The notes: a model not told the origin generated them from the letters alone. Positions 43,553-52,082 are shown, numbered from the stretch's first letter. The stretch: 64,000 bases of DNA from Aureimonas sp. AU4 (GCF_001463765.1 NZ_BBWK01000021.1:1-64000), one strand, 5' to 3'. A program made the numbers and translations.

Positions 43553-44554
43553 ATGGGAATCATCGCCACGCAGGACGGGGACAAGGACGGCGCGACGGCG
43601 CTCTGGATCACCGCCGCGGGACGGGCCGAACTGCGTCGCGGCGGCGCGGGCTTGCCCGGGACGGCGGACTGCCGGGTCCGCACGCTGTTCGGTGCCGTCA
43701 GCCGGGGCACGGAACGCCTCGTCTTCGCGGGCCTCGTTCCTCCGTCCGAACACGAGCGGATGCGCGCCCCGCTTCAGGAGGGCGCCTTCACGTTTCCCGT
43801 GAAATACGGCTACAGCGCCGTCGGCGTGGTGGAGAGCGGCCCCGAGCCGCTGCGCGGCCGCACGGTCTTCTGCCTCCATCCCCATCAGGACCGCTTCCGC
43901 GCGCCGCCCGAGATGCTTCACGTGGTACCGGACGAGGTGCCGCCCGAACGCGCCGTTCTCGCGCCCTTCATGGAAACGGCGCTGAACACGCTCTGGGACG
44001 CCCGGGTCGAGCCCGGCGACCGCGTGGGGGTGATCGGCGCGGGCCTCGTCGGATGCCTCGTCGCCACGCTCGCCGCGCGCGTTCCCGGCACAGAGGTCGT
44101 CCTGGTGGATCCGAGCGCGGCGCGGCGGGCCTATCTCTCCGGCTGGCCCTGCGCGGCGGTGGCGCCCGAGGACGCGCCGTCCGACTGCGACGTGGTGATC
44201 CACGCCTCCGGCCACCCGTCCGGGGTCACGGTGGCGCTCGGCTGCGCCGGCTTCGAGGCGCGCGTCGTGGAGGCGAGCTGGTTCGGCGCGGCCCCGGTGG
44301 AGATGCCGCTTGGCGGCGCCTTCCACGCGCGGCGCCTCGAGATCGTCTCCTCGCAGGTCAGCCACGTGCCGGCGCACCGCCGGGCGCGCTGGACGACGCG
44401 GCGCCGCCTGGAAAAGGCGCTGTCGCTTCTGGCCGACCCCGCCCTCGACCAACTCTTTTCGGGCGAGACGCCGTTCGAGCGGCTCGACCGCGACTACGCT
44501 TCGATTCTCGCCGACCCCGGCACCCTGTGCCACCGCATCCGCTACCCCGCCTGA
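43553..44554 (+). CDS. MDR-superfamily (zinc-type alcohol) dehydrogenase-like protein
   Basis: A 333-aa medium-chain dehydrogenase. It has a GroES-like N-terminus with VRTLFGAVSRGTERLVFAG (the SRGTE variant, not the zinc-binding GxCGTD), KYGYSAVGVVESG, and a Rossmann fold RVGVIGAGLVGCLVATLAAR at about 155-175 with an acidic VLVDPS after strand 2. The SRGTE group includes BchC-like enzymes without catalytic zinc. GGAGG directly abuts the ATG at 43553, unusually close, so the start may be slightly off. It leads the plus-strand operon of the cluster and would oxidise or reduce an intermediate. Confidence 0.84.
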   Translation: MGIIATQDGDKDGATALWITAAGRAELRRGGAGLPGTADCRVRTLFGAVSRGTERLVFAGLVPPSEHERMRAPLQEGAFTFPVKYGYSAVGVVESGPEPLRGRTVFCLHPHQDRFRAPPEMLHVVPDEVPPERAVLAPFMETALNTLWDARVEPGDRVGVIGAGLVGCLVATLAARVPGTEVVLVDPSAARRAYLSGWPCAAVAPEDAPSDCDVVIHASGHPSGVTVALGCAGFEARVVEASWFGAAPVEMPLGGAFHARRLEIVSSQVSHVPAHRRARWTTRRRLEKALSLLADPALDQLFSGETPFERLDRDYASILADPGTLCHRIRYPA

Positions 44555-44601
44555 CGGGCGGGCTTCCTCATCCCTCCCCTCTCCCGACCCGAGGCCCAAG
44601 C

Positions 44602-45000
44602 ATGTACGCCGTCGAAGTCCGTGACCACATGATGATCGCCCACAGCCTCGCGCGGCCCGTCTTCGGGCCGGCGCAGGGCATGCACGGGGCGACCTTCGTG
44701 GTGGATGCCGCCTTCTTCACCTCCGACGTCGACGAGGACGGCCTCGGCGTCGACATCGGCCTCGCGACCACGGTCCTTCGCGAGGTGATCGCTCCCCTAA
44801 ACTACCAGAACCTCGACGAACTGCCCGTCTTCAAGGGCCGCGTCACGACAACGGAGGTGCTGGCGCGCCACGTCTTCGACGCGCTGGCCGGGCGCATCGC
44901 CCAGGGCGACTTCGGCCCCGGCGGCCGGCGCATCGAGCGCGTGCGCGTCACGCTGCACGAGAGCCATGTCGCGCGGGCCTGGTACGAGGCCGCGCTTTGA
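44602..45000 (+). CDS. QueD/6-pyruvoyl-tetrahydropterin-synthase homologue with altered active site
   Basis: A 132-aa T-fold protein collinear with E. coli QueD. H14 (IAHSL) and H28 (MHGATF) match two zinc ligands, but the third (the second His of HGH) is A30. The catalytic Cys is A24, and the catalytic Asp-His pair (LDHxxLN) reads LNYQNLDEL (N67, Y68). The TTTEVLARHVFDAL segment and the late Glu (LHESHVARAWYE) are kept. Ordinary PTPS or CPH4 synthase chemistry is therefore unlikely; a new reaction or a binding role is possible. The ATG at 44602 lies between the MDR gene and the glycosyltransferase gene, which it overlaps by TTGA. Confidence 0.87.
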   Translation: MYAVEVRDHMMIAHSLARPVFGPAQGMHGATFVVDAAFFTSDVDEDGLGVDIGLATTVLREVIAPLNYQNLDELPVFKGRVTTTEVLARHVFDALAGRIAQGDFGPGGRRIERVRVTLHESHVARAWYEAAL

Positions 45001-46058
45001 GCGAGCCGAAGGGCCGCCGCCTCGTCTTCGCCATTCCCGGCGACCTTTCCGCCCCCAGCGGGGGCTACGGCTACGACCGGCGCATGATCGGTGAACTCGG
45101 CCGCCTCGGCTGGGCGGTCGACGTGCTTGCGCTGCCGGCCGCCTTTCCGTTTCCGGCCGAGGCGGACCTGCGCGCGAGCGACGAGGCGTTCGCGGCCCTG
45201 CCGGACGGGACGCTCGTCCTTGTCGACGGCCTCGCCTTCGGTGCCCTGCCGCGTCTGGCGAGCGCCGAGGCGAGCCGCCTGCGTCTCGTCGCGCTCGTGC
45301 ACCATCCGCTCGCGCTGGAGGAAGGCCTTGCGCCGGAGGCCGCCGAGCGGCTGCGCTCGAGCGAGCGGGAGGCGCTGCGCCACGCGCGCGCCGTCGTCTC
45401 GACCAGCCAAACGACGCGCGCCCGCCTTGCGGCCGAGTTCGGCGTGGGCGTGGAGCGCATCACTGTCGTGCCGCCGGGCACCGAGCCCGTGGCCGCAGCC
45501 GCGCCTCGCGGCGGGAGCGCCGAGCCCCTGATCCTCTGCGTCGCCGCGCTGATCGAGCGCAAGGACCACGCGGTGCTGGTCGATGCGCTCGGCCCCTTGC
45601 GCGGCCGCCCGTGGCGCTGCCGGATCGTGGGCAGCGACACGGCCGACCCGGCGACCGCGCGCCGGCTGCGCGAGCGGATCGCAAACGCCGGCCTTGCCGG
45701 GCGCATCGAGGTTCCCGGCGCGGTCGCTGATATCGAGGCGGAATACCGGCGCGCCGACCTCTTCGCCCTGCCCTCGCGCTTCGAGGGCTACGGCATGGCC
45801 TTTGCCGAGGCCATGGCGCACGCCCTGCCCGTGGTCGGCTGCGCGGGCGGCGCGGTGCCCGAGGTCGTGCCGCCCGAGGCCGGTCTTCTCGTGCCGCCGC
45901 GTGACGCGCCGGCCTTTTCGAGCGCGCTCGCGCGTCTTCTCGACGACGCGCCGCTTCGCGCGCGCCTGTCGGCCGGCGCCCTGGCCGCCTCGCGCGCTCT
46001 GCCGGGCTGGGCGGCCTCGGCCGCGATCCTGTCCCGAACCCTGGAGGCGATCCGATGA
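44997..46058 (+). CDS. GT4-family glycosyltransferase
   Basis: A 353-aa GT-B glycosyltransferase of the GT4 type, retaining, using a nucleotide sugar. It has an acceptor-side N-terminal domain (FAIPGDLSAPSGGYGYDRRM), then VALVHHPLALEEG, and VVPPGTEPV at the hinge. The donor-binding EX7E motif is in SRFEGYGMAFAEAMAHALPV, followed by GAVPEVVPPEAGLLVPP. The start is TTG at 44997, overlapping the QueD-like stop. It would attach a sugar to the cluster's pterin-like or lipid product, as pteridine glycosyltransferases do in cyanobacteria; that parallel is only suggestive. Confidence 0.9.
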   Translation: MSEPKGRRLVFAIPGDLSAPSGGYGYDRRMIGELGRLGWAVDVLALPAAFPFPAEADLRASDEAFAALPDGTLVLVDGLAFGALPRLASAEASRLRLVALVHHPLALEEGLAPEAAERLRSSEREALRHARAVVSTSQTTRARLAAEFGVGVERITVVPPGTEPVAAAAPRGGSAEPLILCVAALIERKDHAVLVDALGPLRGRPWRCRIVGSDTADPATARRLRERIANAGLAGRIEVPGAVADIEAEYRRADLFALPSRFEGYGMAFAEAMAHALPVVGCAGGAVPEVVPPEAGLLVPPRDAPAFSSALARLLDDAPLRARLSAGALAASRALPGWAASAAILSRTLEAIR

Positions 46059-46837
46059 GCGGCTTCGACACGCGCTGGCTCGACCTGCGCGAGCGCGCCG
46101 ACCACGCGGCCCGCGACGGGGCGCTCCTCCGAGCCGCCGCCGCCTATCTCGCGGCGGGCGGCGAGGCGCCGCTCGCGGTCGACCTCGGCTCGGGCACGGG
46201 CTCCACGCTGCGCGCCTTCGGCTCCCTTGCGGAAGCCGCGCGCTGGCGCCTCGTCGACAACGACCCGCGCCTTCTGGAGGCCGCCGCGTCGCGCCTGTCC
46301 GGGTTCGGGGCGGTGGAGCGTGTCGAGGCCGATCTGACGCGCCTGTCCGCGTCCGAGATCGAGGGCGCGCGGCTGGTCACCGCCTCGGCGCTCTTCGACC
46401 TCGCCTCGCGTTCCTTCGTGGAAGAACTCGCCGCCCTGCTGGCCGAGCGACGCGTCGCGCTCTACGCCGCGCTCAACTACGACGGCGCGATGCGCTGGGA
46501 CCCGCCGCTCCCAGCGGACGACGAGGTCGTCGCGGCCTTCAACCGGCACCAGACCGGCGACAAGGGCTTCGGCCCGGCGCTCGGGTACGGGGCGACGGAA
46601 GCGCTGCGCGAGGCCTTCGCGCGTCAGGGCTTCGAAGTGCGCCTCGCCCGCAGCCCCTGGCGTCTCGGGCCGGGCGACGAGGCCCTTCATGCGCTGTTCC
46701 TGGAGGGCGTCGTGGCGGCGGTGGCCGAAACCGGCGCGGTCGAGCCGGCACGGCTCGCGGACTGGGCGGCGCGACGGCGCGCGGCGGGGCCGTTCTGCGA
46801 GGTCGGCCACTGGGACGTCCTCGCCCTGCCGCGCTGA
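46055..46837 (+). CDS. Class I SAM-dependent methyltransferase
   Basis: A 260-aa methyltransferase. Motif I is AVDLGSGTGSTLRAFG at about residues 41-56, the acidic residue after strand 2 is in WRLVDNDPRLL, and VEADLT and ALYAALNYDG mark strands 3 and 5. The C-terminal half (FNRHQTGDKGFGPALGYGA, then RLARSPWRLGPGD) resembles small-molecule methyltransferases. ATGA overlap with the glycosyltransferase gene ties it to the QueD/GT operon. Its stop lies 3 nt from the convergent UPF0104 gene. Confidence 0.88.
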   Translation: MSGFDTRWLDLRERADHAARDGALLRAAAAYLAAGGEAPLAVDLGSGTGSTLRAFGSLAEAARWRLVDNDPRLLEAAASRLSGFGAVERVEADLTRLSASEIEGARLVTASALFDLASRSFVEELAALLAERRVALYAALNYDGAMRWDPPLPADDEVVAAFNRHQTGDKGFGPALGYGATEALREAFARQGFEVRLARSPWRLGPGDEALHALFLEGVVAAVAETGAVEPARLADWAARRRAAGPFCEVGHWDVLALPR

Positions 46838-46840
46838 GCG

Positions 46841-47944
46841 TCAGGCCGTCGCGCGGCGGCGTCGACGCGCGACGGCGAAGCGCAGGAGAACGAGAAGTCC
46901 GGGCATCGCGCCGAGGAGCGAGGCCAGCCCGTAGACGAGGCTCGCCGCCACGGCCTCCTGGGCGCCGAGACCCGCCACCGGCAGGATCGCGGCGGCCGCG
47001 CCCTCGCGCACGCCCCAGCCGCCGACCGAGACTGGCAGCAGCATGGACAGGAGCACGAGCGGCACCAGAAGCAGCGCGGCCCCGAGACCCAGCGGTGCGC
47101 CGACCGCCGCGCCCGCCAGCGCGAAGGCCGCGAGATAGGCGCCCACCACGGCGAGCGAGCTCGCGAGCTGCACGAGCGGCGCCCCGCGCCGGAAGAACGC
47201 CTCGCCGAGCGCCGGGCCCATCGTAGCGATGAACCCCGCCGCCCGGCCCCTTGCGCGGGTCAGAGCGAGGCCGAGCAGGACGGCGAGGAGCAGGACACCC
47301 GCGAGAACAAGCGGCGTCCATCGCCCCGGCAGGTCCCGCCCGTAGACGAGCGGTGCGAGAAGGACGCCCGCCAGCGCCGCGCCCAGAAGCACGACCTGCC
47401 CCGACAACCGCTCCAGCACCACCGCCTGCGCGGCGCGAGCCGTGCGCCGTTCCCCGCCGCGCTCGCGCGACGAGCGCAGGACGCGTACCGCGTCGCCCGC
47501 GACGCCGCCCGGCAGGACCTGGTTGAGGAGACTGGCGAGATAGTATTCCGCGACCGCCCGGCCGAGCGGCAGCGCCTGGCCGAGGCGCCCCGCCGTGAAG
47601 CGCCAGCGCAGCGCGGAAACGAGGACCTGGACCTGCACGGCGAGAAGGGCGAGCGCGAGGGGCACGGGCTCGATGCCGGCAAGCCGGCGCGCGACGCCGC
47701 TCCCGTCGACGAGCCGGACGGTCGCCGCGAGCACGAGGAGCCCGGCGGCAAGCTGCGCAACCGGCAGGAAGGGGTGCAGGCGGCGCAGGGCGCCGGGCAG
47801 GGTCGGACCTGGGTTCAAGCCATCCTCGGATGAGGCGCCTTCGCCGCATCGTCGCGCTCCGGCCTCCGCGGCGCGATATAGCGCAGTGCCGCGCGCCGTC
47901 GCGGGTCGCGGCACCGGCGATGGCAACTGGCTCCGGAGCGTCAT
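46841..47944 (-). CDS. UPF0104/lysylphosphatidylglycerol-synthase-type integral membrane protein
   Basis: An integral membrane protein of the LPG_synthase_TM/UPF0104 family, up to 367 aa. Eight or so hydrophobic spans are seen after residue 55, with the family segment YYLASLLNQVLPGGVAGDAVRVL and a late VGGWGVREGAAAA motif. Such proteins act as flippase-like partners in lipid modification or hopanoid/glycolipid export. The start is uncertain: ATG at 47944 has GGGAC nearby, but the first 42 residues look non-coding. TTG at 47818 with GAGG 5 nt before it would remove them. It fits a lipid-linked product for the cluster. Confidence 0.8.
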   Translation of the reverse strand: MTLRSQLPSPVPRPATARGTALYRAAEAGARRCGEGASSEDGLNPGPTLPGALRRLHPFLPVAQLAAGLLVLAATVRLVDGSGVARRLAGIEPVPLALALLAVQVQVLVSALRWRFTAGRLGQALPLGRAVAEYYLASLLNQVLPGGVAGDAVRVLRSSRERGGERRTARAAQAVVLERLSGQVVLLGAALAGVLLAPLVYGRDLPGRWTPLVLAGVLLLAVLLGLALTRARGRAAGFIATMGPALGEAFFRRGAPLVQLASSLAVVGAYLAAFALAGAAVGAPLGLGAALLLVPLVLLSMLLPVSVGGWGVREGAAAAILPVAGLGAQEAVAASLVYGLASLLGAMPGLLVLLRFAVARRRRRATA

Positions 47945-48014
47945 GTCGTCCCAGTCTCGTGCTCACGCGGTTCGCGGGGGCGGCGGCGCGGCGCCGGCGC
48001 CCCATATCGACGCC

Positions 48015-48377
48015 ATGACCGAACTCACCGTCTGGCACGACGGATCGTGCCCGCTGTGCCGCCGCGAGATCGCGCTGATGCGCCGCCTCGACCGGCGCGG
48101 GGCGATCCGCTTCATCGATGCCGCCGCTGAAGGGCCCGCCGACTGTCCGCTCGACAGGGCCGAGCTTCTCGCGCGCTTCCATGCCCGCGAGAACGGCCGC
48201 ATCCTCAGCGGCGCGGCGGCGTTCGCCGCTATGTGGCGGGCCGTGCCCGTCCTGCGGCCGCTCGGCCTTCTGTTCCGGGCGCCGCTGCCGCTCGCCGTCC
48301 TGGAGCGGCTTTTTCGCGGCTTTCTGCGCGTGCGACCGAGGCTGCAAGGGCTTGCCCGTCGATGGGAGCGCGCATGA
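48015..48377 (+). CDS. DCC-family thiol-disulfide oxidoreductase (DUF393)
   Basis: A 120-aa thioredoxin-fold protein of the DUF393/DCC family. It begins MTELTVWHDGSCPLCRREIA with the redox CxxC at residues 12-15 and the DCC-type W-H-D-G leader. The helix-rich remainder (PLGLLFRAPLPLAVLERLF) is typical. The ATG at 48015 starts 70 nt from the divergent UPF0104 start. It overlaps the DUF427 gene by ATGA, so they form an operon. The physiological substrate is unknown for the family. Confidence 0.88.
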   Translation: MTELTVWHDGSCPLCRREIALMRRLDRRGAIRFIDAAAEGPADCPLDRAELLARFHARENGRILSGAAAFAAMWRAVPVLRPLGLLFRAPLPLAVLERLFRGFLRVRPRLQGLARRWERA

Positions 48378-48868
48378 GGCCCGTGCCCGATCCCGTGCCG
48401 CCGGGCGGGGAGAGCGTCTGGCGCTACCCGAGGCCCGCCATTGCCGAGCGGTGCGACGCCCATGTCGTGATCGAGCATCGCGGCCTGCGGATCGCCGACA
48501 GCCGACGCACCGTGCGAACGCTCGAGACCAGCCATCCGCCGAGCTACTACATCCCGGTGGAGGACATCGCGGAGGGCGTGCTGCGGCGGGCCACGGGCGC
48601 CTCCTTGTGCGAATGGAAGGGGGCCGCCGTCTACTGGGACGTGGTGGCGGGCGGCGACGTCCTGCCGGGCGTCGGCTGGAGCTATCCCGAACCGACGGCG
48701 GCGTTCCGCATCCTGCGCGACCACGTCGCCTTCTATGCACGCCCCTTCGACCGCTGCCTCGTCGATGGCGAGGTCGTCACGCCGCAGCCCGGCCCCTTCT
48801 ACGGCGGCTGGATCACGAGCCGTCTTGCCGGACCGTTCAAGGGCGGCCCCGGCACGATGGGCTGGTGA
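48374..48868 (+). CDS. DUF427 domain-containing protein
   Basis: A 164-aa protein with the DUF427 fold: HVVIEHRGLRIADSRRTVRT, ETSHPPSYYIPVEDI, CEWKGAAVYWDVVAGG and VGWSYPEPTAAFRILRDHVAFY are diagnostic. The biochemical role of DUF427 is not established. It is cotranslated with the DCC protein (ATGA overlap) and precedes a catalase-like gene by 124 nt, suggesting a small redox-related set. No signal peptide is visible. Confidence 0.9.
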   Translation: MRPVPDPVPPGGESVWRYPRPAIAERCDAHVVIEHRGLRIADSRRTVRTLETSHPPSYYIPVEDIAEGVLRRATGASLCEWKGAAVYWDVVAGGDVLPGVGWSYPEPTAAFRILRDHVAFYARPFDRCLVDGEVVTPQPGPFYGGWITSRLAGPFKGGPGTMGW

Positions 48869-48992
48869 AGGGCGGGCCGGGCCCGATATCCGCCCGCGCC
48901 CGGGAACGAATAGGCCGCGCCAAAGATTGGCGGGCGATACACCCATCGTCCCGGCGGGCCTCCCGGCTCCCGCGACCGACCAAGGCGCTCCC

Positions 48993-50084
48993 ATGCCCAA
49001 GCCACCGCTTCGCTACACGCCCGCCATCGAGGTCACGGAAGGTGACGAGGAGGCGACGGCGCAGGGGCTGATCGAGGCCTTTCGCGGCATCGTCGCCAAG
49101 ACGCACGAGGATCTCGGCACCGCCCAGCGTGGCGTCCATGCCAAGAGCCACGCGCTCCTGGAAGGCGAGCTGCGGGTCCACGACGATCTCGCCGACGAGC
49201 AGGCGCAGGGCATCTTCGAGCGGGGGCGGCGCTATCCCGTCCTGATCCGCATGTCCGCCATTCCCGGCGATCCGATCCGCGACAGCGTCTCGCTCCCGCG
49301 CGGCTTCTCGGTGAAGGTCATCGGCGTCGACGGCGAGCGCCTGCCGGGCTCGGAGGACGAGACCACGCAGGACTTCCTGATGGCGACCGGTCCCGCCTTC
49401 CAGGCCGCGCGGCCCGAAGGCTTCCTTTCGAACGTGCGGCTTCTCGCCAAGACCACCGACCGCGCGGAATGGGCCAAGGAGGCGCTCTCCAAGGTGCTTC
49501 AGCCGATCGAGCGCGCGCTGGAAGCGGTCCACCTGGAGAGCGCGACGCTCAAGGGCTTCGGCGGCTATCCCGCGACCAACCCGATCGGCGACCGCTACTA
49601 CACGCAGGCCCCGCTACGCTTTGGCGACTACATCGCCAAGTTCGACATCGTGCCCGAGTCCGACAACTTCCGCGCCCTGACCGACAAGCCGATCGACGAG
49701 AGCCGGGGCGAGAACGCCATCCGGGAGAACCTCCTCGACGTCTTCACGCGCGAGGGCGGCGCCTGGACGCTGCGCGCCCAGCTCTGCCGCGACGCCGAGG
49801 CGAACCCGGTCGAGGACGCCTCGATCCCTTGGCCCGAGGACGACAACCCCTACATCCCGCTCGCCACGATCACCGTTCCCGCGCAGACCAGCTGGTCCGA
49901 GGAGCGATCCGAGGCGATCGACGGGCGCACCGCCTTCCGCCCCTGGCACGGGATCGAGGCGCACCGGCCGCTGGGCGCCGTCATGCGGGCGCGCCGGGTC
50001 GTCTACCCCGCGATCCAGGACTATCGCAGCGGCCTCAACGGCTGCCCCCTGCACGAGCCGAGCCGCGCGCCCGCGCTGGACTGA
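48993..50084 (+). CDS. Catalase-family (catalase-related) haem protein
   Basis: A 363-aa protein of the shortened catalase-like family, smaller than true catalases (about 480 aa or more). The distal haem side is seen in TAQRGVHAKSHALLEGELRV with the essential His at about 49, then PVLIRMSAIPGDPIRDSVS and RGFSVKVIGVDGERLPG. The proximal tyrosine is probably in RRVVYPAIQDYRSGLNG. GFGGYPATNPIGDRYYTQAP is typical of this subgroup. Expected roles are peroxide reduction or lipid-peroxide chemistry in the cytoplasm. The ATG at 48993 lacks a strong Shine-Dalgarno. It is convergent with uxuA, with only 3 nt between. Confidence 0.87.
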   Translation: MPKPPLRYTPAIEVTEGDEEATAQGLIEAFRGIVAKTHEDLGTAQRGVHAKSHALLEGELRVHDDLADEQAQGIFERGRRYPVLIRMSAIPGDPIRDSVSLPRGFSVKVIGVDGERLPGSEDETTQDFLMATGPAFQAARPEGFLSNVRLLAKTTDRAEWAKEALSKVLQPIERALEAVHLESATLKGFGGYPATNPIGDRYYTQAPLRFGDYIAKFDIVPESDNFRALTDKPIDESRGENAIRENLLDVFTREGGAWTLRAQLCRDAEANPVEDASIPWPEDDNPYIPLATITVPAQTSWSEERSEAIDGRTAFRPWHGIEAHRPLGAVMRARRVVYPAIQDYRSGLNGCPLHEPSRAPALD

Positions 50085-50087
50085 ACC

Positions 50088-51299
50088 TCAAGGCCCCGGC
50101 CGCGCCCAGGTCCCTTCCGGCGGATGGCCGAGCGCGTGGAGGACGCCGCGTAGTTCGGCCAGACCCCGCATGCGCCCCGTCGCCGGATAGCCGGGCGTGA
50201 CCTCCTTGGCGAGGTCGTCCAGCATCCGGTGGCCGTGGTCGGAGCGGAAGACGATCGTCTGCCCCCGCTCGCGCCGCCGGTCCTCGGCGACGAGCTCGCG
50301 TAGCACCGCGACCATGTCGGTGTCGCCGTCGAGATGGGCCGACTCGTGGAACGTGCGCGGGTCCGCCTCGCGCCGCGTGTTGCGCAGGTGCGCGAAGTGG
50401 ATGCGGTCTGAAAACCGCCGCGCGATGGCCGGCAGGTCGTTCTCCGGCCGCACCCCGAGGCTCCCCGTGCACAGGCACATGCCGTTGGCGCTTGAGGGCA
50501 CGGCCTCGAACAGCGCGGCGTAGTCCTCGGCGGTCGAGGCGACGCGCGGCAGGCCGAAGAGCGGGCGCGGCGGATCGTCGGGATGGAGCGTCAGCTTGAC
50601 GCCGAGCGCCTCGGCGGCCGGCGCGACCGCTTGGAGGAACTCCACGAGGTGGCGGCGAAGGCGCGCGGCGTCGACGCCACCGTACTGCGCGAGCCTGTCG
50701 CGGAAGCCGGGAATGGTCATCGGCTCGGTGGTCGAGCCCGGCAAGGCGCTCGCGATGTTGCGCGTGAGGTCTGCGACCTCGCGCTCGCCCATCGCCTCGA
50801 AGCGGGTCCGCGCCCGCGCGCGTTCGCCATCCGTATAGTCCCGCTCGGCCCCCGGCCGCTCGAGGATGTGGAGCTCGAAGGCCGCGAAGGTCTCGATGTC
50901 GAAGCGCATCGCCGTCGCGCCCGTCTCGATCACGTGGTCGAGCTCGGTGCGGCACCAGTCGACGACCGGCATGAAGTTGTAGCAGACGACACCGATGCCG
51001 GCCTTCGCGACGCTCTCCAGGCTGGCGATCCAGCTCTCGATCTCGCCCCGCGCCTCGGCCCCCGTGCGCTTCACGGCGTCCGGGATGGGGATGCTTTCCA
51101 CCACGCTCCAGCGCAGCGGCACGCGGCCGGGCGGCGTCGTCTCGATGAGGTCGCGCCGCGCCTCGACGGCCGCCTGCGTCCAGACCGCGCCGATCGGCAC
51201 CTCGTGAAGCGCGGAGACGACGTCGGTCGCGCCGACCTGCCGAACCTCGTCGAGCGTCACCGGTGCCTCCGGTCCGAACCATCTCCAGCCTTGGCGCAT
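50088..51299 (-). CDS. uxuA: D-mannonate dehydratase (UxuA)
   Basis: Dehydrates D-mannonate to 2-keto-3-deoxygluconate in the hexuronate pathway. The 403-aa protein starts MRQGWRWFGPEAPVTLDEVR and shows family blocks VVSALHEVPIGAVW, WSVVESIPIPDAVK, GVVCYNFMPVVDW, LTLHPDDPPRPLFGLPR, CLCTGSLGVRPENDL, IHFAHLRNTRRE, FHESAHLDGDTDM and FRSDHGHRM. These include the His, Cys and Asp metal ligands. It is transcribed after the FCD-GntR gene on the same strand (43-nt gap), divergent from uxaC. Together with UxaC and UxuB it gives glucuronate to KDG; KDG kinase and aldolase are not in the window. Confidence 0.96.
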   Translation of the reverse strand: MRQGWRWFGPEAPVTLDEVRQVGATDVVSALHEVPIGAVWTQAAVEARRDLIETTPPGRVPLRWSVVESIPIPDAVKRTGAEARGEIESWIASLESVAKAGIGVVCYNFMPVVDWCRTELDHVIETGATAMRFDIETFAAFELHILERPGAERDYTDGERARARTRFEAMGEREVADLTRNIASALPGSTTEPMTIPGFRDRLAQYGGVDAARLRRHLVEFLQAVAPAAEALGVKLTLHPDDPPRPLFGLPRVASTAEDYAALFEAVPSSANGMCLCTGSLGVRPENDLPAIARRFSDRIHFAHLRNTRREADPRTFHESAHLDGDTDMVAVLRELVAEDRRRERGQTIVFRSDHGHRMLDDLAKEVTPGYPATGRMRGLAELRGVLHALGHPPEGTWARPGP

Positions 51300-51342
51300 G
51301 CGTCGTCGTCTCCCGTCCGGCGCGCGGCGCGCCGGGATCGTT

Positions 51343-52059
51343 TCAGCTAAAATACTGGGGGTAGCGCCCCTTCAGCTCGTCGACGTCGGGAATGACGGCG
51401 TCGAGGTGATGCATCATGGCGGCTCGCGCGCCCGGCAGGTCGCCCGCGGCGATGCGGGCGCGAATGACCTCGTGCTCCCCGATCACGTGGTCCATGCGGC
51501 CGAGCACCGGCAGCGTCAGGCGCCGGGCACGGTCGATCTGGACTTTGGTCTGGGCGAGCAGGGTCCAGATGCCGGGATGGCCGGCAAGATCGGCGATCGC
51601 GGCGTGGAAGCCCTCGTCGGCCTCGTGGAAGTCGTCGTTGTCGCCGGCGGCAGCCGCCGCCTTCTGGCGTGCGATCGCCGCGTCGATGCGGCTCATGCGC
51701 GCCGGCGCGCCGCGCTCGGCCGCCTTCTCGACGGTCACCCCCTCCAGCGCCTTGCGCACCAGCACCGCCTCGGGGATCGCGTTCACCGGCACGCGCGAGA
51801 CGAAGGTCCCGCTCTGGGGCCGCACGTCCACCAGCCCGATCTCGGCAAGCCGGATCAGCGCCTCGCGCACCGGCGTGCGGCTGACGCCGAAGCGCTCCAC
51901 GAGGCTCCGGTCCGCGAGCGGCGTTCCGGGCGGCAGTTTCAGGGCGACGATCTCGTTGCGCAGCGCGTCGAAGATCTGCGTCGCCGACGTCACGCGCCGC
52001 AGAACGACCGGCGCGGCGGGCGCCGGGTCGTCGTCGGATCGGGGTGCGCTCTGCGACAT
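51343..52059 (-). CDS. GntR-family regulator with FCD domain (UxuR/ExuR-like)
   Basis: A 238-aa FadR/FCD-type regulator. The winged helix spans about residues 22-90 (ATQIFDALRNEIVALKLPPG, then RSLVERFGVSRTPVREALIR), followed by an FCD domain with DDFHEADEGFHAAIADLAGH and IGEHEVIRARIAAGD (His and Asp metal/effector residues). The ATG at 52059 is preferred over 52089 because the likely promoter -10 (52091-52096) would start transcription downstream of 52089. It sits between uxuA and the divergent uxaC operon and is the obvious regulator of hexuronate use; the effector may be mannonate, fructuronate or glucuronate. Confidence 0.87.
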   Translation of the reverse strand: MSQSAPRSDDDPAPAAPVVLRRVTSATQIFDALRNEIVALKLPPGTPLADRSLVERFGVSRTPVREALIRLAEIGLVDVRPQSGTFVSRVPVNAIPEAVLVRKALEGVTVEKAAERGAPARMSRIDAAIARQKAAAAAGDNDDFHEADEGFHAAIADLAGHPGIWTLLAQTKVQIDRARRLTLPVLGRMDHVIGEHEVIRARIAAGDLPGARAAMMHHLDAVIPDVDELKGRYPQYFS

Positions 52060-52082
52060 GAGGGGTCCGCTGCCAATCTCGT

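Noticed and set aside
46539-48740. 733-codon minus-strand open frame across the methyltransferase, UPF0104 and DCC genes
   Set aside because: No recognisable domain, and it conflicts with four genes that have clear motifs.
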